Shown here piece by piece: positions 1 through 9,299 of a DNA stretch of 61,338 bases; within the stretch, counting starts at the first letter, position 1, and the number at the start of each line of letters is the position of its first letter. The notes under the pieces were generated by a model, which did not search any database, was not told where the DNA came from, and was given only the letters and a program-made list of their open reading frames with translations. A program made the translations under genes and the position numbers. Origin of the DNA: an uncultured Muribaculaceae bacterium (GTDB lineage Bacteria > Bacteroidota > Bacteroidia > Bacteroidales > Muribaculaceae); contig CALUMI010000013.1 in NCBI GenBank assembly GCA_944321725.1, forward strand, positions 1 to 61,338. Direction: 5' to 3'.

Positions 1-30
1 TTTCAGGTGCCTTTCTCATGGCATTGCGAT

Positions 31-204
31 TTAGCGGTTGAGGATTATCTCGTCGTGTTTCGCCCCGTCGACAAATACGGTGAGCACATAGTCGCCTCCG
101 CGCGGCATGTTGAGCTCCGCAGTCAGCACATTGCCTCCCACAGCACCCCATGCCGGAGCGCATCCGGCAAATACGGCAACCGATAGCGCAAGCAGTGTTC
201 TCAT
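31..204 (-). CDS. Small secreted protein, hypothetical (57 aa)
   Basis: This is a 57-codon frame starting at the ATG at 204. The N-terminus (MRTLLALSVAVFAGC) reads as a signal peptide. Cleavage could be by signal peptidase I near AWGA; lipidation at Cys15 is less likely because F-A-G-C is a poor lipobox. The mature part is only about 35 residues and contains GGDYVLTVFVDGAKHDEI, which looks like one beta-hairpin of the Ig-like or sorting-type domains common in secreted Bacteroidales proteins. It may be a stand-alone peptide or the remnant of a longer protein. A TAnnTTTG promoter box 30 nt upstream supports transcription. No function can be assigned. Confidence 0.5.
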   Translation of the reverse strand: MRTLLALSVAVFAGCAPAWGAVGGNVLTAELNMPRGGDYVLTVFVDGAKHDEIILNR

Positions 205-233
205 AGTCGGAGGATTAGAGTTTCAATATCACA

Positions 234-241
234 CAAATGTA
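234..241 (-). promoter_or_regulatory. -7 promoter box (TACATTTG) for the small secreted protein
   Basis: On the minus strand the sequence reads TACATTTG, matching the Bacteroidetes -7 consensus TAnnTTTG. It implies a leader of about 23 nt before the ATG at 204. Confidence 0.5.
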
Positions 242-315
242 ATTGTTTTATAAATTATTTCAAAGTTTCAAGACATGTTATGCAACATGTTTTTTGTTCA
301 ATTCGTCTGAAGGGT

Positions 316-882
316 CTACGCTGTGCGGCTTACCTATAAAATCATACAAACCATAATATGCCACGATAGTGGCATCAAACCCCTCCGCCACTTTGTGGCA
401 CCTCCCCTATTAACTGCGCTTCGCTCCATGAACAGTGGAGGACACTCCATTGTCCTTGTCCCTTTTCTCATTGCATAATCTCTCACCCATAACCAATAGC
501 CTCTATTTCTGAATGGCGATAGCCGCTTGACAAGTGTAACACCGAGCAAGCGGAGCGCGGCTTGAGGCGAAGGCGACAGTGAAATCCGGCCTCACAGAGG
601 TCACACTTTTGCAGTGCTACGCTGTGATGCGAGAGTGCGACGGCTATGCCGCCGATGCAGATGTGCCATGTAGCCCCAAGCTGCGCTCCGCCGTTGCTCC
701 GCTTGATCGAGGTTACAACTGTGCAGCCGCTATGCGGCTTCCTTTCCCATGCCGTCCCTTTCGCTCAGCCTCTATTTTTTGAACTCTGAACTAACCTCTA
801 ACTGCATAAACCATAACCTCTTAGCTCTAAGCACCTAACCTACAGTCCAACAACCTCTAAGACAAGCGACTACAGCATTACA
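316..882. repeat. Intergenic mosaic repeat copy 1
   Basis: This non-coding stretch is built from modules that recur in five other gaps of the window. They are a hairpin module CTCCCCTATTAAC...GAACAGTGGAG (402-440), a module with GCAAGCGGAGCGCGGCTT (about 549-566), a GTGAAATCCGGCCTCACAGA module (from about 580), a GTGCGACGGCTATGCCGCC module (about 636-654), and low-complexity ATAACCTC-type DNA (about 785-870). Short ORFs called here (for example one containing MECPPLF) are produced by the repeat and are not genes. Confidence 0.75.
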
Positions 883-923
883 ACAAAAAAAGCGGAAAGA
901 GAATGTAAAAACCCTCTTTCCGC
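883..923 (-). terminator. Rho-independent terminator of the M16 peptidase gene
   Basis: A perfect 10-bp inverted repeat (GCGGAAAGAG at 892-901 and CTCTTTCCGC at 914-923) is followed on the minus strand by a run of T. It lies just downstream of the M16 peptidase stop at 948. Confidence 0.85.
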
Positions 924-947
924 ACAACTGCTAATATGTAAATCATA

Positions 948-3755
948 CTACGGAAGCATCAGCACCTCGCAACGGTTGCCCTGCTTCAGCAAAGAGCCTA
1001 CAAACTCTTCCATTGTTTCGGAAGTAAGGCTGTTGACAACATTTTTGTAATCTGTATATAAATCAACACCCTCAGTCGCATAGTCCATAAGCACATCTTT
1101 CCAATAGCCGTTTTCATGAGCGTCCTCATCAGCCTTTTTAAGCATATATTCCTTCATCTTGGCCAATTCCGTGTCAGGAATATCTTGTGCCAAAGACTCA
1201 AGGCTGTTGATTGTCAGCTTCTCGCTCGTGGCATATTTCTGTGGATTAACGCCAAAAGCCGTCTGAATTACGAAGTAATCCTTGTAAGTCTGGCGAAGAT
1301 CGCCTACTGAGTACGGACTGTATGCCGCGCCTTCATCCTCCCTGACGCTATTAAGCAATCCGTTAGCCATCAACTGCCCCGCAATTTGCACTTTCACCTT
1401 ATTTTCCAAAGTGTAATCCAAATTGCCGGTCCAAATCATAGCAAGCATTGCAAGCTGCTGCTCATTCTTCATCACGAACTGTTTTCTCACATTGCCTTTT
1501 GCAAAAGTTTTCCCGTCATCGACTGCCTTTTCAAAATTGTCATTTGAAGGAAGCGAGGCTATGTACCGCTCAACTAGCCCCTTCATCTCTTCCATGTCGA
1601 AATTACCGGTTATCACGAAGGTGAAATCAGCGGCATTGGCCATTCTTTCCTTATAAATCCGCAACGCGCTATTATAATCAACTTTGGAAACCATTTCCGG
1701 ACTTTCAACCATAGCCTTCGGATGATGCGCGTACAGCACGTCGACAAGCGAGTCGTTGAACACATATTGCGGGTCATGAACAATATTACGCAACTGCGAC
1801 AAAGCCATATTCTTAATATTATCAAACGCCTCAGCGTCTTCTCTCGGAGAAGTGAAATTCAGATAAAGCAGCTGCATCATTGTCTCAATATCTTTAGGCG
1901 TGGATTTTCCTGAAACAGTTTCTTTGTAGTCGCCAAAAGAAACTTTCAGCTCAACATTCTTACCAGAAAGCAATTTTTGCAAATCGGTAAACGAGAACTT
2001 CGACAGTCCTGTCATGCCAATAAAATCGGGAGCCATGACAACATTTGCATAATCGTCGGCGGAATAAACCGACGCTCCGCCGGCACTCTCGGCAGAAAGC
2101 AATATTTCATCCTCCTTGAAATCAGTGGGTTTGAGCAGCACTTTGACGCCGTTGGAAAGCGTAAGCTCTGTATAACCTAATGCCGTGTTTACATTTGCCG
2201 TGACAACACTGCCCTTTTGTGGAAGTTCCGCCATAAGCGGCTCGTTCACAGTATTGTCAACGTATGCCTCCACTTTAGCGGCATCCACATCTGCAATCAC
2301 TTTAGCCAATTGCTCTTTTGTGGGAACCACAACGCCATCCTTCTCCGGACACATCGACATCACGACAAGATTTTTGCCGGTGATAATCCCCTTTATATAC
2401 GCGTTTATCTGCTCAACAGGTATCATCGGAGCTATGGCTTTCATCTTGGCGTAAGTCTGGTCAACGCCGACAATCGGCGTATTGTTTATAAAATGGCTTA
2501 TATAGCGTTGCGCATACACATCGTTCTTGTCCGTAGCGCGATTATTGTACTTTGTTTCAAGCTCACTCAGATACTGCGCACGCGCACGGTCGTACTCTGT
2601 CGGCGTAAACCCATATTCACGCACTTTCTTCAATTCCGTCAAAGCCGCTTTCAAAGCCGCTTCCGACCCTTTGTCGTTGACCATCACCTGCATCATCAAA
2701 GCTCCTTTTGTGCTTGCATAAAGGAATGTGGACATTCCAACCGATCCTCCTGCAAAGGGCGCGTCGGGAGATAGCGTCAAATCCGTCAATCGCTGCTGAA
2801 ACATGGCATCCACCATATCATCCATATAGTCAACCATAAGGGCGGCATCGGTATTGCGCAATTCGCGTGGAAGCAAATCGTATTTCTGCGCAATGAGAAT
2901 GACATTGAACGGCATCTCTTTATCCTTGTCGGAAATCACCACCGGCTCATCATTGTCGCCGACCAAGCTATACTCGAATTTTGCGGGATTTTCCGGCATC
3001 TTTATAGGCGAGAATATCTCCTTTATTTTGGCCTCAACCTTATCGACATCTATGTCGCCGACAACTATTATGCCCTGCAAATCCGGGCGGTACCACTTTT
3101 CATAGTAATTCCTCAGCACTTGAGGCTCAAAATTATCGATAATGTCCATTTTGCCGATAACGTTGTGTGTGGCATATTTCGTACCGGGATAGAGTTCGGG
3201 GGCATGACGGTCGAGTATGCGCGACACAGCTCCGTTTCCCATTCGCCATTCCTCGTGAATCACGCCGCGCTCCTTGTTGATTTCCTCGTCGGAAAGCGTC
3301 AGCGCGTCTGCCCAGTCGTGAAGGATTAGGAGGCAGGAGTCAACCACCGTTTCGCGCGCGACAGGCACATTCGTGATGTCATACACCGTTTCGTCGGTAC
3401 CGGTATGCGCATTGAGATTCATACCGAATTTCACACCGATAGATTCCAACCATGTAAGCAATTGTTTGTCCGGAAAATTTTTCGTGCCGTTGAAACACAT
3501 GTGCTCCAAAAAATGCGCAAGACCGTTTTGGTTCTCGTCTTCCTGCACAGCCCCTACCCTTTGGGCTATATGAAAATCAGCCTGACCTTTAGGATACTCA
3601 TTGTGACGTATGTAGTACGTCAAACCGTTGGGCAATTTGCCTGTACGCACCAACGAATCTGTCAATTCGGGCATCTTCGGCATCTGTTGCGCTGAAACTC
3701 CTATGGCAAACAGCAACATTACCGCCGCCACCATTCTCTTCACAAATAGGTTCAT
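948..3755 (-). CDS. Exported M16 family zinc peptidase (pitrilysin/PqqL-like), 935 aa
   Basis: This is a periplasmic or envelope zinc endopeptidase of the M16 family. Residues 1-22 form a signal peptide ending in VSA|QQ. The inverted zinc motif HFLEH is at residues 81-85 (His81, Glu84, His85), and the third zinc ligand Glu162 sits 77 residues after His85, as the family requires. The length of about 935 aa fits the full form with two M16A/M16C halves; only the first half carries the catalytic motif. The likely role is degradation of short peptides in the envelope; the substrate is unknown. It is monocistronic, with its own promoter box at 3785-3792 and a strong terminator at 883-923. Confidence 0.93.
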   Translation of the reverse strand: MNLFVKRMVAAVMLLFAIGVSAQQMPKMPELTDSLVRTGKLPNGLTYYIRHNEYPKGQADFHIAQRVGAVQEDENQNGLAHFLEHMCFNGTKNFPDKQLLTWLESIGVKFGMNLNAHTGTDETVYDITNVPVARETVVDSCLLILHDWADALTLSDEEINKERGVIHEEWRMGNGAVSRILDRHAPELYPGTKYATHNVIGKMDIIDNFEPQVLRNYYEKWYRPDLQGIIVVGDIDVDKVEAKIKEIFSPIKMPENPAKFEYSLVGDNDEPVVISDKDKEMPFNVILIAQKYDLLPRELRNTDAALMVDYMDDMVDAMFQQRLTDLTLSPDAPFAGGSVGMSTFLYASTKGALMMQVMVNDKGSEAALKAALTELKKVREYGFTPTEYDRARAQYLSELETKYNNRATDKNDVYAQRYISHFINNTPIVGVDQTYAKMKAIAPMIPVEQINAYIKGIITGKNLVVMSMCPEKDGVVVPTKEQLAKVIADVDAAKVEAYVDNTVNEPLMAELPQKGSVVTANVNTALGYTELTLSNGVKVLLKPTDFKEDEILLSAESAGGASVYSADDYANVVMAPDFIGMTGLSKFSFTDLQKLLSGKNVELKVSFGDYKETVSGKSTPKDIETMMQLLYLNFTSPREDAEAFDNIKNMALSQLRNIVHDPQYVFNDSLVDVLYAHHPKAMVESPEMVSKVDYNSALRIYKERMANAADFTFVITGNFDMEEMKGLVERYIASLPSNDNFEKAVDDGKTFAKGNVRKQFVMKNEQQLAMLAMIWTGNLDYTLENKVKVQIAGQLMANGLLNSVREDEGAAYSPYSVGDLRQTYKDYFVIQTAFGVNPQKYATSEKLTINSLESLAQDIPDTELAKMKEYMLKKADEDAHENGYWKDVLMDYATEGVDLYTDYKNVVNSLTSETMEEFVGSLLKQGNRCEVLMLP

Positions 3756-3784
3756 ATAAATTAGAATTTTAAATTTTTATAGCC

Positions 3785-3792
3785 CAAAAATA
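3785..3792 (-). promoter_or_regulatory. -7 promoter box (TATTTTTG) for the M16 peptidase
   Basis: The minus strand reads TATTTTTG, a TAnnTTTG match 30 nt upstream of the ATG at 3755. Confidence 0.55.
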
Positions 3793-3837
3793 ATAAAAAT
3801 TCTTCCAATCCAACCAATCCCCCTACAAATTTCTTGT

Positions 3838-4275
3838 AACTGATAGAATAGCGGCATAGCCGCTTGACAATTTTAACCCCGTGCAAGCAGAGCGCGGCTT
3901 GGGGTGGGATGCTGCTGTGAAATCCGGCCTCGCAGAGGTCGCACTTTTGCAGTGTGCACTGTGATAACGGTGTGCAACGGCTATGCCACCGATGTCGATG
4001 ATGCCATTTAGCCCCAAGCTGCGCTTCGCCGTTGGCTGCGCTTGCTCAGGGTTAAAGCTGTGCAGCCGCTCTGCAACTCGCCCTCACGTGCGCCAATCAA
4101 AAAATACCACATAACCACCTAACCCTTAACCTATAATCTTGACCCTCTGACCTCATAACCTTCTAACCATAGCTCTCAACACTAACCATCTACGAACCCC
4201 TCCGGGTCTGCGACCCACCTCCCCTATTTGCTCCGCTAAGGCTCCGCAAACAGAGGAGGACATTCTGCGACGCCT
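3838..4275. repeat. Intergenic mosaic repeat copy 2
   Basis: This copy shares modules with copy 1: AGCGGCATAGCCGCTTGAC at about 3850, GCAAGCAGAGCGCGGCTTGG at about 3883-3902, GTGAAATCCGGCCTCGCAGA at about 3915, a GCAACGGCTATGCCACC module, low-complexity ATAACC/TAACC DNA at about 4100-4195, and the hairpin module at 4218-4259 (CCTCCCCTATTTG...CAAACAGAGGAGG). No gene is visible in it. Confidence 0.75.
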
Positions 4276-4365
4276 ACCCTTTTACATTTTATGCTCATAA
4301 AAATTATTATGGGAACGCGAAATTTTAAAAGCTCAATACAAAAAGCATTTCATCTGCAAATACAA

Positions 4366-4399
4366 GTATTACAAAAAAGGCAGGATGTGACGCCTGCCC
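4366..4399 (-). terminator. Rho-independent terminator of transketolase
   Basis: GGCAGG (4379-4384) pairs with CCTGCC (4393-4398). On the minus strand the hairpin is followed by TTTTTTGT. It lies 27 nt downstream of the transketolase stop. Confidence 0.75.
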
Positions 4400-4425
4400 T
4401 TTTGCAATTATATTTCCATAAATTA

Positions 4426-6462
4426 TTATCGAGTGGCGAGGAATTCCTTGATTTCGGCGAGAGTGCGCTCTACTGTGTAACCGAATTTCTCCTCAAGCAC
4501 TTTTGCGGGAGCGGAATAACCGAAATGATTCAATCCGGAGATTTTGGCATCCGTGCCGGCTACAGGCAACAACGTCGAAGCAATGCCCGATGTCTTGGCA
4601 AATACTGGTTTTTCGCGAGGAATCAGAGCGTTGCGATATTCCTCCGGCTGATTCATATACAATCCTACGGACGGGACAGAAACTACACGCGACTTAACGC
4701 CCTCAGCTTTCAATTGCTCGGCAGCCTTGACAAGCAGCAAGACATCGGAGCCGTTGCCGACAAGCACCACATCAGGGTCATCGCAATCGACAACAGAATA
4801 TCCGCCATGCACCATCTGCAAAGCGTCATCGTAACGGTCGCCGTTCTTTGCCGGGAGTTCCTCAACATTCTGGCGTGTGAGTATCAAGCCTGTCGGAGAG
4901 TCGGTATTCTCCATAGCCATTTTCCATGCAATGGTGGTTTCCGCGCTGTCGGCCGGACGGAGAATAAGCATACTGTTCTTTCCGGAATGGTTCTTTATCT
5001 CCTCCATCAGACGTATTTGCGCCTCCTGCTCCACAGGCTCATGCGTAGGTCCGTCCTCTCCGACACGGAAAGAATCGTGCGACCACACGTATTTCACGGG
5101 CAGCTCCATGAGAGCGGCCATGCGAATGGCAGGTTTCATATAATCGGAAAAGACAAAGAACGTGCCGCAAGCCCCCATCATACCGCCGTGCAACACAATG
5201 CCGTTGATAATCGAGGCCATCGTCAGCTCAGCCACTCCGGCCTGAAGGAAGCGTCCGTTAAAATTTCCGGGAGCAATCACACTTCCGCATTTTTTTATAA
5301 AGCCTTCCGTTTTGTCGCTGTTCGACAAATCGGCGGAAGAAACAATCATATTGTTGAGCTTAGTGCCAAGCACGGCAAGCACGTCTTCCGATGCCGTTCT
5401 GGTCGGAATGCCCGGTTTGTGGGCTATTGCCTTATAATCTATATCAGGCTGCTTGCAGTCAATCCAACTCTGCAATTCGGCGGCAAGCCCGGGATTAGCC
5501 TGTTCCCAAGCCGCAAATTCAGCTTTACGCTTAGCCGCAATCTTTTTCAGTTCTTCCCTGCGAGCCGCGTACAGTTGTTTAGTTTCCTCAAACACTGCCC
5601 ACGGGTCGTTAGGATCGCCGCCAAGATTCTCAACAGTCTTTTCGTAACTTGCCCCTGATTTGCTGATAGGATTGCCGTGCGTGCTGCACTTGAACTCGAA
5701 ATTCTTACCATCGACCGTGACACAGCCCTTGCCCATAATCGTATTGCCGATGATAAGCGTTGGACGCTTTGTTTCTTTTATGGCATTTTCAAGAGCTCCG
5801 GCAATTTCCAACGGGTCGTTGCCGTCGATTTCTATCACGTTCCAATTCCAAGATCTGTATTTAGCCGCAGTGTCCTCATTGGTAACCACATCAACCATAG
5901 TGGCAAGCTGCACCTTATTGCTATCGAAAAACATTATGAGATTGCTCAGACCCAACAAGCCGGCAATACGCCCCGCTCCTTGAGAAATTTCCTCCTGAAT
6001 GCCTCCGTCGGAAATCAAAGCGTATGTCTTATGCGAAACGATTTCGCCGAAATGTGCCGCAATGCAACGCTCCGCAATAGCCGCGCCAACAGCCATCACA
6101 TGCCCCTGTCCCAACGGCCCGGAGCTGTTCTCTATGCCTCGCTTCACATCCAATTCCGGGTGTCCCGGAGTAGCGCTCTGCCACTGACGGAAGTTTTTCA
6201 AATCATCAATGGAATATTTGCCGCACATTGCCAACACACTATACAGCATGGGCGACATGTGACCGGGATCGAGAAAAAACCTGTCACGCGCAAACCATTC
6301 GGAGTCTTCCGGATCATATACCAAGAACTTAGAATATAATACATTTAAAAAATCAGTGCCGCTCATCGAGCCGCCCGGATGCCCGGACTTGGCAGCCTCA
6401 ACCATAGTGGCCTCCAATATTCTTAGATTGTCAGCCGCTTTGTTCATCTGGTTTGCGTCCAT
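4426..6462 (-). CDS. tkt: Transketolase, 678 aa
   Basis: This is the ThDP- and Mg-dependent transketolase of the non-oxidative pentose phosphate pathway (EC 2.2.1.1), cytosolic. The N-terminal ThDP-binding domain has SGHPGG with His28, and the cofactor motif with Asp152-Gly153 and Asn182 (SDGGIQEE ... DSN). The pyrimidine domain has GVAELTM (catalytic Glu) and GPTHEPVEQ. Full length matches the family (about 660-680 aa). It is a single-gene unit with its own promoter box (6502-6509) and terminator. A 455-aa open frame on the opposite strand within this gene is only a shadow. Confidence 0.97.
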   Translation of the reverse strand: MDANQMNKAADNLRILEATMVEAAKSGHPGGSMSGTDFLNVLYSKFLVYDPEDSEWFARDRFFLDPGHMSPMLYSVLAMCGKYSIDDLKNFRQWQSATPGHPELDVKRGIENSSGPLGQGHVMAVGAAIAERCIAAHFGEIVSHKTYALISDGGIQEEISQGAGRIAGLLGLSNLIMFFDSNKVQLATMVDVVTNEDTAAKYRSWNWNVIEIDGNDPLEIAGALENAIKETKRPTLIIGNTIMGKGCVTVDGKNFEFKCSTHGNPISKSGASYEKTVENLGGDPNDPWAVFEETKQLYAARREELKKIAAKRKAEFAAWEQANPGLAAELQSWIDCKQPDIDYKAIAHKPGIPTRTASEDVLAVLGTKLNNMIVSSADLSNSDKTEGFIKKCGSVIAPGNFNGRFLQAGVAELTMASIINGIVLHGGMMGACGTFFVFSDYMKPAIRMAALMELPVKYVWSHDSFRVGEDGPTHEPVEQEAQIRLMEEIKNHSGKNSMLILRPADSAETTIAWKMAMENTDSPTGLILTRQNVEELPAKNGDRYDDALQMVHGGYSVVDCDDPDVVLVGNGSDVLLLVKAAEQLKAEGVKSRVVSVPSVGLYMNQPEEYRNALIPREKPVFAKTSGIASTLLPVAGTDAKISGLNHFGYSAPAKVLEEKFGYTVERTLAEIKEFLATR

Positions 6463-6501
6463 TTATGTTATATGATTTATAGTTGAAAAATTCCTTTTAT
6501 G

Positions 6502-6509
6502 CAAAAATA
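6502..6509 (-). promoter_or_regulatory. -7 promoter box (TATTTTTG) for transketolase
   Basis: The minus strand reads TATTTTTG about 40 nt upstream of the transketolase ATG, matching TAnnTTTG. Confidence 0.55.
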
Positions 6510-6543
6510 CAAATAATGTTTCATTTTAAGGAACAATTGCCAT

Positions 6544-6590
6544 AAAAAAGAATCCTGCCGCCCGTTTTCTTTCAAAACGAACGGCAGGAC
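6544..6590 (-). terminator. Rho-independent terminator of the MFS permease
   Basis: AATCCTGCCGCCCGTTTT (6551-6568) pairs with AAAACGAACGGCAGGAC (6574-6590) with few mismatches. A T-rich tract follows on the minus strand. It lies 22 nt after the permease stop. Confidence 0.85.
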
Positions 6591-6611
6591 ATATTTTATC
6601 GAAAGCGGAAA

Positions 6612-7928
6612 TTATGCGGCTTTCTTAACTTTACTGCCAATCAAGGCATAGAACAACTGATATGCCACAAGCGCGAACACAAGCCAGAAGCTCGACAAAT
6701 AGCTCGACAGCCCGCCATCGCCCACAATCAGGCTTTGGATAAACGGCCATATACCGCCACCGCAAACCATAACCATGAATATGCCTGACGCCACTTGCGT
6801 GTATTTGCCCAAACCGGAAACCGACAAGTTGAAGATTGCTCCCCACATCACCGACGTACACAGTCCGCAAAGAATCAGGAAGAGCACACTCACGGGCAAA
6901 ATCACTGTGGTAACCTCAAACCCGTTTTCTTTGTCGATACCAAACATGTTGACAGTAGTCGTTTCAGGCAAATTGATAGCCAAAGCAAGGAATATAAGGC
7001 CTACGACAGCCACAAACGCAAGCATCGCACGGCTCGACACCTTAGCGCCGACAGCACCGCCAATCAAACGTCCGACAAGCATCAGCAACCAGTATACTCC
7101 GGAAACAGCGCCGGCAGTGGCCGCGGCTGTAGAAACCGTTTCAGGATTTTCTTTCAAATAGTTTTCAACATACTGCAACGAAAAGTTCGCGATGCCTACC
7201 TCGACACCCACATAGCAGAAAATGGCCACAACGCCAAGCACAAAATTACGGTACTTAAACGCGCCTGAGGCTTTCACCTCTTCGGTCTTCTGTCCCAATG
7301 TGGGCGACTCCGGCAATTTGGAGAAATAAATCACCAAAAACGCAGCCGCAAAAATTCCCATTGCCATATAGAACACGGCATTGGCATCAGCGATAGAAGT
7401 GGCATTCTGCCCCATCAACGCGCCCACCACCATCGGGGCAAGTGTCGCTCCCAATGAGTTGCACGCGCCACCGAACTGCACGAGCTGATTTCCCTGATTC
7501 TCATTCTTGCCGAGACTGTTGAGCATAGGGTTGACCACCGTGTTGAGCATACACATCGAGAAGCCTGAAACAAACGCTCCTATGAGATATATCACCACGC
7601 TTGTGTTGACATCGCCTATAAACTGCGACATGTACGTGATAAGCACCCCGATGAAGCCCACGGAAACCGCGCCAAGCGACGTTATTCTGTAGCCTTTCTT
7701 CTGCAACATCATGCCGGCCGGCAATCCCATAAACGCGTATGCGATAAAATTGGCAAGCGTCCCAAGTTGGGTAAGAATGGCGTTACCGCCTGTCATTTTC
7801 TTGATTACACTGCCTAACGGGTTCTGATAGCCTGTTACAAACGCTATCATAAAAAACAAAGCAAACATTATGATTATAGGCAACACATAATTTTTGCTCT
7901 GCTGCTGATTACTAATAGTTTTTTCCAT
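6612..7928 (-). CDS. MFS sugar permease, FucP/glucose-galactose type, 438 aa
   Basis: This is an inner-membrane major facilitator with about 12 hydrophobic segments. The N-terminal segment (FALFFMIAFVTGYQNPLGS) and the FGGACNSLGATLAP stretch in the middle resemble the FucP family of sugar:H+ symporters (L-fucose, glucose, galactose). The exact sugar cannot be told from sequence. Its length of 438 aa is normal for the family. It stands alone between transketolase and yggS with its own promoter and terminator, so there is no operon partner to indicate the substrate. Confidence 0.85.
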   Translation of the reverse strand: MEKTISNQQQSKNYVLPIIIMFALFFMIAFVTGYQNPLGSVIKKMTGGNAILTQLGTLANFIAYAFMGLPAGMMLQKKGYRITSLGAVSVGFIGVLITYMSQFIGDVNTSVVIYLIGAFVSGFSMCMLNTVVNPMLNSLGKNENQGNQLVQFGGACNSLGATLAPMVVGALMGQNATSIADANAVFYMAMGIFAAAFLVIYFSKLPESPTLGQKTEEVKASGAFKYRNFVLGVVAIFCYVGVEVGIANFSLQYVENYLKENPETVSTAAATAGAVSGVYWLLMLVGRLIGGAVGAKVSSRAMLAFVAVVGLIFLALAINLPETTTVNMFGIDKENGFEVTTVILPVSVLFLILCGLCTSVMWGAIFNLSVSGLGKYTQVASGIFMVMVCGGGIWPFIQSLIVGDGGLSSYLSSFWLVFALVAYQLFYALIGSKVKKAA

Positions 7929-7995
7929 AAATCTACCTTTTAATTCTAAGGTTTAATATTAAGTTTGTTGTTAAATTTATTTGTTTTTTACACGC

Positions 7996-8003
7996 CAAAA
8001 TTA
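7996..8003 (-). promoter_or_regulatory. -7 promoter box (TAATTTTG) for the MFS permease
   Basis: The minus strand reads TAATTTTG, implying a leader of about 60 nt before the ATG at 7928. It lies in the gap before yggS, which is transcribed in the same direction. Confidence 0.5.
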
Positions 8004-8046
8004 CAATTTTTTCCGGCAACACAACAAAAAGGTCATCAAAAAAGAC

Positions 8047-8718
8047 TTAATACTCACGCGCGCCAAAAATCGAACTTCCGATTCTCACCATCGTGCTCCC
8101 CTCTTCCATAGCGATGCGGTAATCGTCGCTCATACCCATGCTTACTGTGCGGAAATAATCTTTCCCGTCCATGCAACCTGCGGCAAGACGCTCAAACACA
8201 CGGCGTATTTCACGAAATTCTTTACGTATTTCCTCATCATTGTCAGTATTGGTTGCCATTCCCATAACGCCACAAATCCTCACATTGTGCAGAGTTTCGA
8301 TGACACCCGCGTCGACCATCCTCTCGCATTCCTCGCAAGAAAATCCGAATTTAGTCGCCTCAAGAGCCACATGCAGCTGCAGCAACACGTCGGTAACCTT
8401 GCCAATCCGCGCGGACTCTTTATCTACCAGACGCAACAGCCGCTCGCTGTCGATGCTCTGTATCATGCTTACAGAAGGGACAACCAGCCTTACCTTATTT
8501 GTCTGCAAATGCCCTATGAAATGCCATTCGATGTCGGAGGGCAACAACGGCTCTTTCCTGACAAGCTCCTGCACCCGGCTCTCGCCGAAGACTCGCTGCC
8601 CCGCGCCGTATGCCTCTCTCAAAACTTCAACAGGATGAAATTTCGAAACGGCCACAAGCTCCACACCCGGCAGCAGCGACTCTCTTATTTGCCTTATATT
8701 GTCAACAACCGACGACAT
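8047..8718 (-). CDS. yggS: YggS/PROSC family PLP-binding protein, 223 aa
   Basis: This is a cytosolic pyridoxal-phosphate homeostasis protein with a single-domain alanine-racemase-like TIM barrel. PLP-binding Lys26 lies in VAVSKFHP. The family signatures WHFIGHLQTNK and the C-terminal SMGMSDDYRIAMEEGSTMVR (phosphate and ring contacts) are intact. Family members buffer PLP and affect amino- and keto-acid pools; they are not known to be racemases. The ATG overlaps the stop of the upstream DUF4494 gene by one base (TAATG), which suggests translational coupling. Confidence 0.93.
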   Translation of the reverse strand: MSSVVDNIRQIRESLLPGVELVAVSKFHPVEVLREAYGAGQRVFGESRVQELVRKEPLLPSDIEWHFIGHLQTNKVRLVVPSVSMIQSIDSERLLRLVDKESARIGKVTDVLLQLHVALEATKFGFSCEECERMVDAGVIETLHNVRICGVMGMATNTDNDEEIRKEFREIRRVFERLAAGCMDGKDYFRTVSMGMSDDYRIAMEEGSTMVRIGSSIFGAREY

Positions 8719-9167
8719 TACTCGGCCTTGTCCTTTCCTCCTAAATTTTCTTTATATACATCCATTATCATGGTTTCCGCAATGGAGGCTATCTCGTAAT
8801 CGGCCATCGTGCCTTTCATGCCGGCCACAAAATTATCGTATGCCGACTTGAAATCAGAAGCCTGCACCATGATATAATTGGCAGTTTTCTTCTCCACAGC
8901 CGTTTTTTCGTCAATCGTGATGAAATTCACCTTTACTTTATACCAACGGTCACCGTTCTCGTCCCAAAATATTTCGGCCGTATTGGTACGCTTAACCGCC
9001 GACACTTTAAACTCTCCCGATATAAAAGGAGATATTTCCTCTGTTATTCTCGCTTCTGCCTCTGTAAACGACAAAGCGTCCACAAGATATGGTTCTGTCA
9101 CTGTCTTCTGTTGACCGTTTTCAACCAATTTATCATATTTTACCTTGCATTCAAACCAAGTTGCCAT
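8718..9167 (-). CDS. DUF4494 family protein, 149 aa
   Basis: This small soluble protein is recognised as DUF4494, which is found almost only in Bacteroidetes. It begins MATWFECKVKYDK and has the internal pattern WYKVKVNFITIDEK. No signal peptide or catalytic motif is visible, and its function is unknown. It is the first gene of a two-gene operon with yggS, sharing TAATG at the junction. A promoter box lies at 9242-9249. Confidence 0.85.
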   Translation of the reverse strand: MATWFECKVKYDKLVENGQQKTVTEPYLVDALSFTEAEARITEEISPFISGEFKVSAVKRTNTAEIFWDENGDRWYKVKVNFITIDEKTAVEKKTANYIMVQASDFKSAYDNFVAGMKGTMADYEIASIAETMIMDVYKENLGGKDKAE

Positions 9168-9241
9168 AATTCAAAAATTCATTTATAAATTAATAATCAA
9201 CGACCTACACCAAAAGCTTTGTAAAGGCCTAAATGATGCCA

Positions 9242-9249
9242 CAAAATTA
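9242..9249 (-). promoter_or_regulatory. -7 promoter box (TAATTTTG) for the DUF4494-yggS operon
   Basis: The minus strand reads TAATTTTG about 75 nt upstream of the DUF4494 ATG. Confidence 0.5.
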
Positions 9250-9299
9250 TTAATTTTAATCGTATTTACAACCAAAAAACAGGCATTATTTCCACCCGA

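Noticed and set aside
402..440. Rho-independent terminator in the repeat hairpin module
   Set aside because: The stem is decent but none of the copies is followed by a T-run, and several are far from gene ends, so terminator function is not supported.
2217..2774. 185-aa plus-strand frame
   Set aside because: Antisense to the M16 peptidase; no signal or motif.
4291..5658. 455-aa open frame on the plus strand
   Set aside because: It is entirely antisense to the clear transketolase gene; its composition and lack of any domain show it is a shadow frame.
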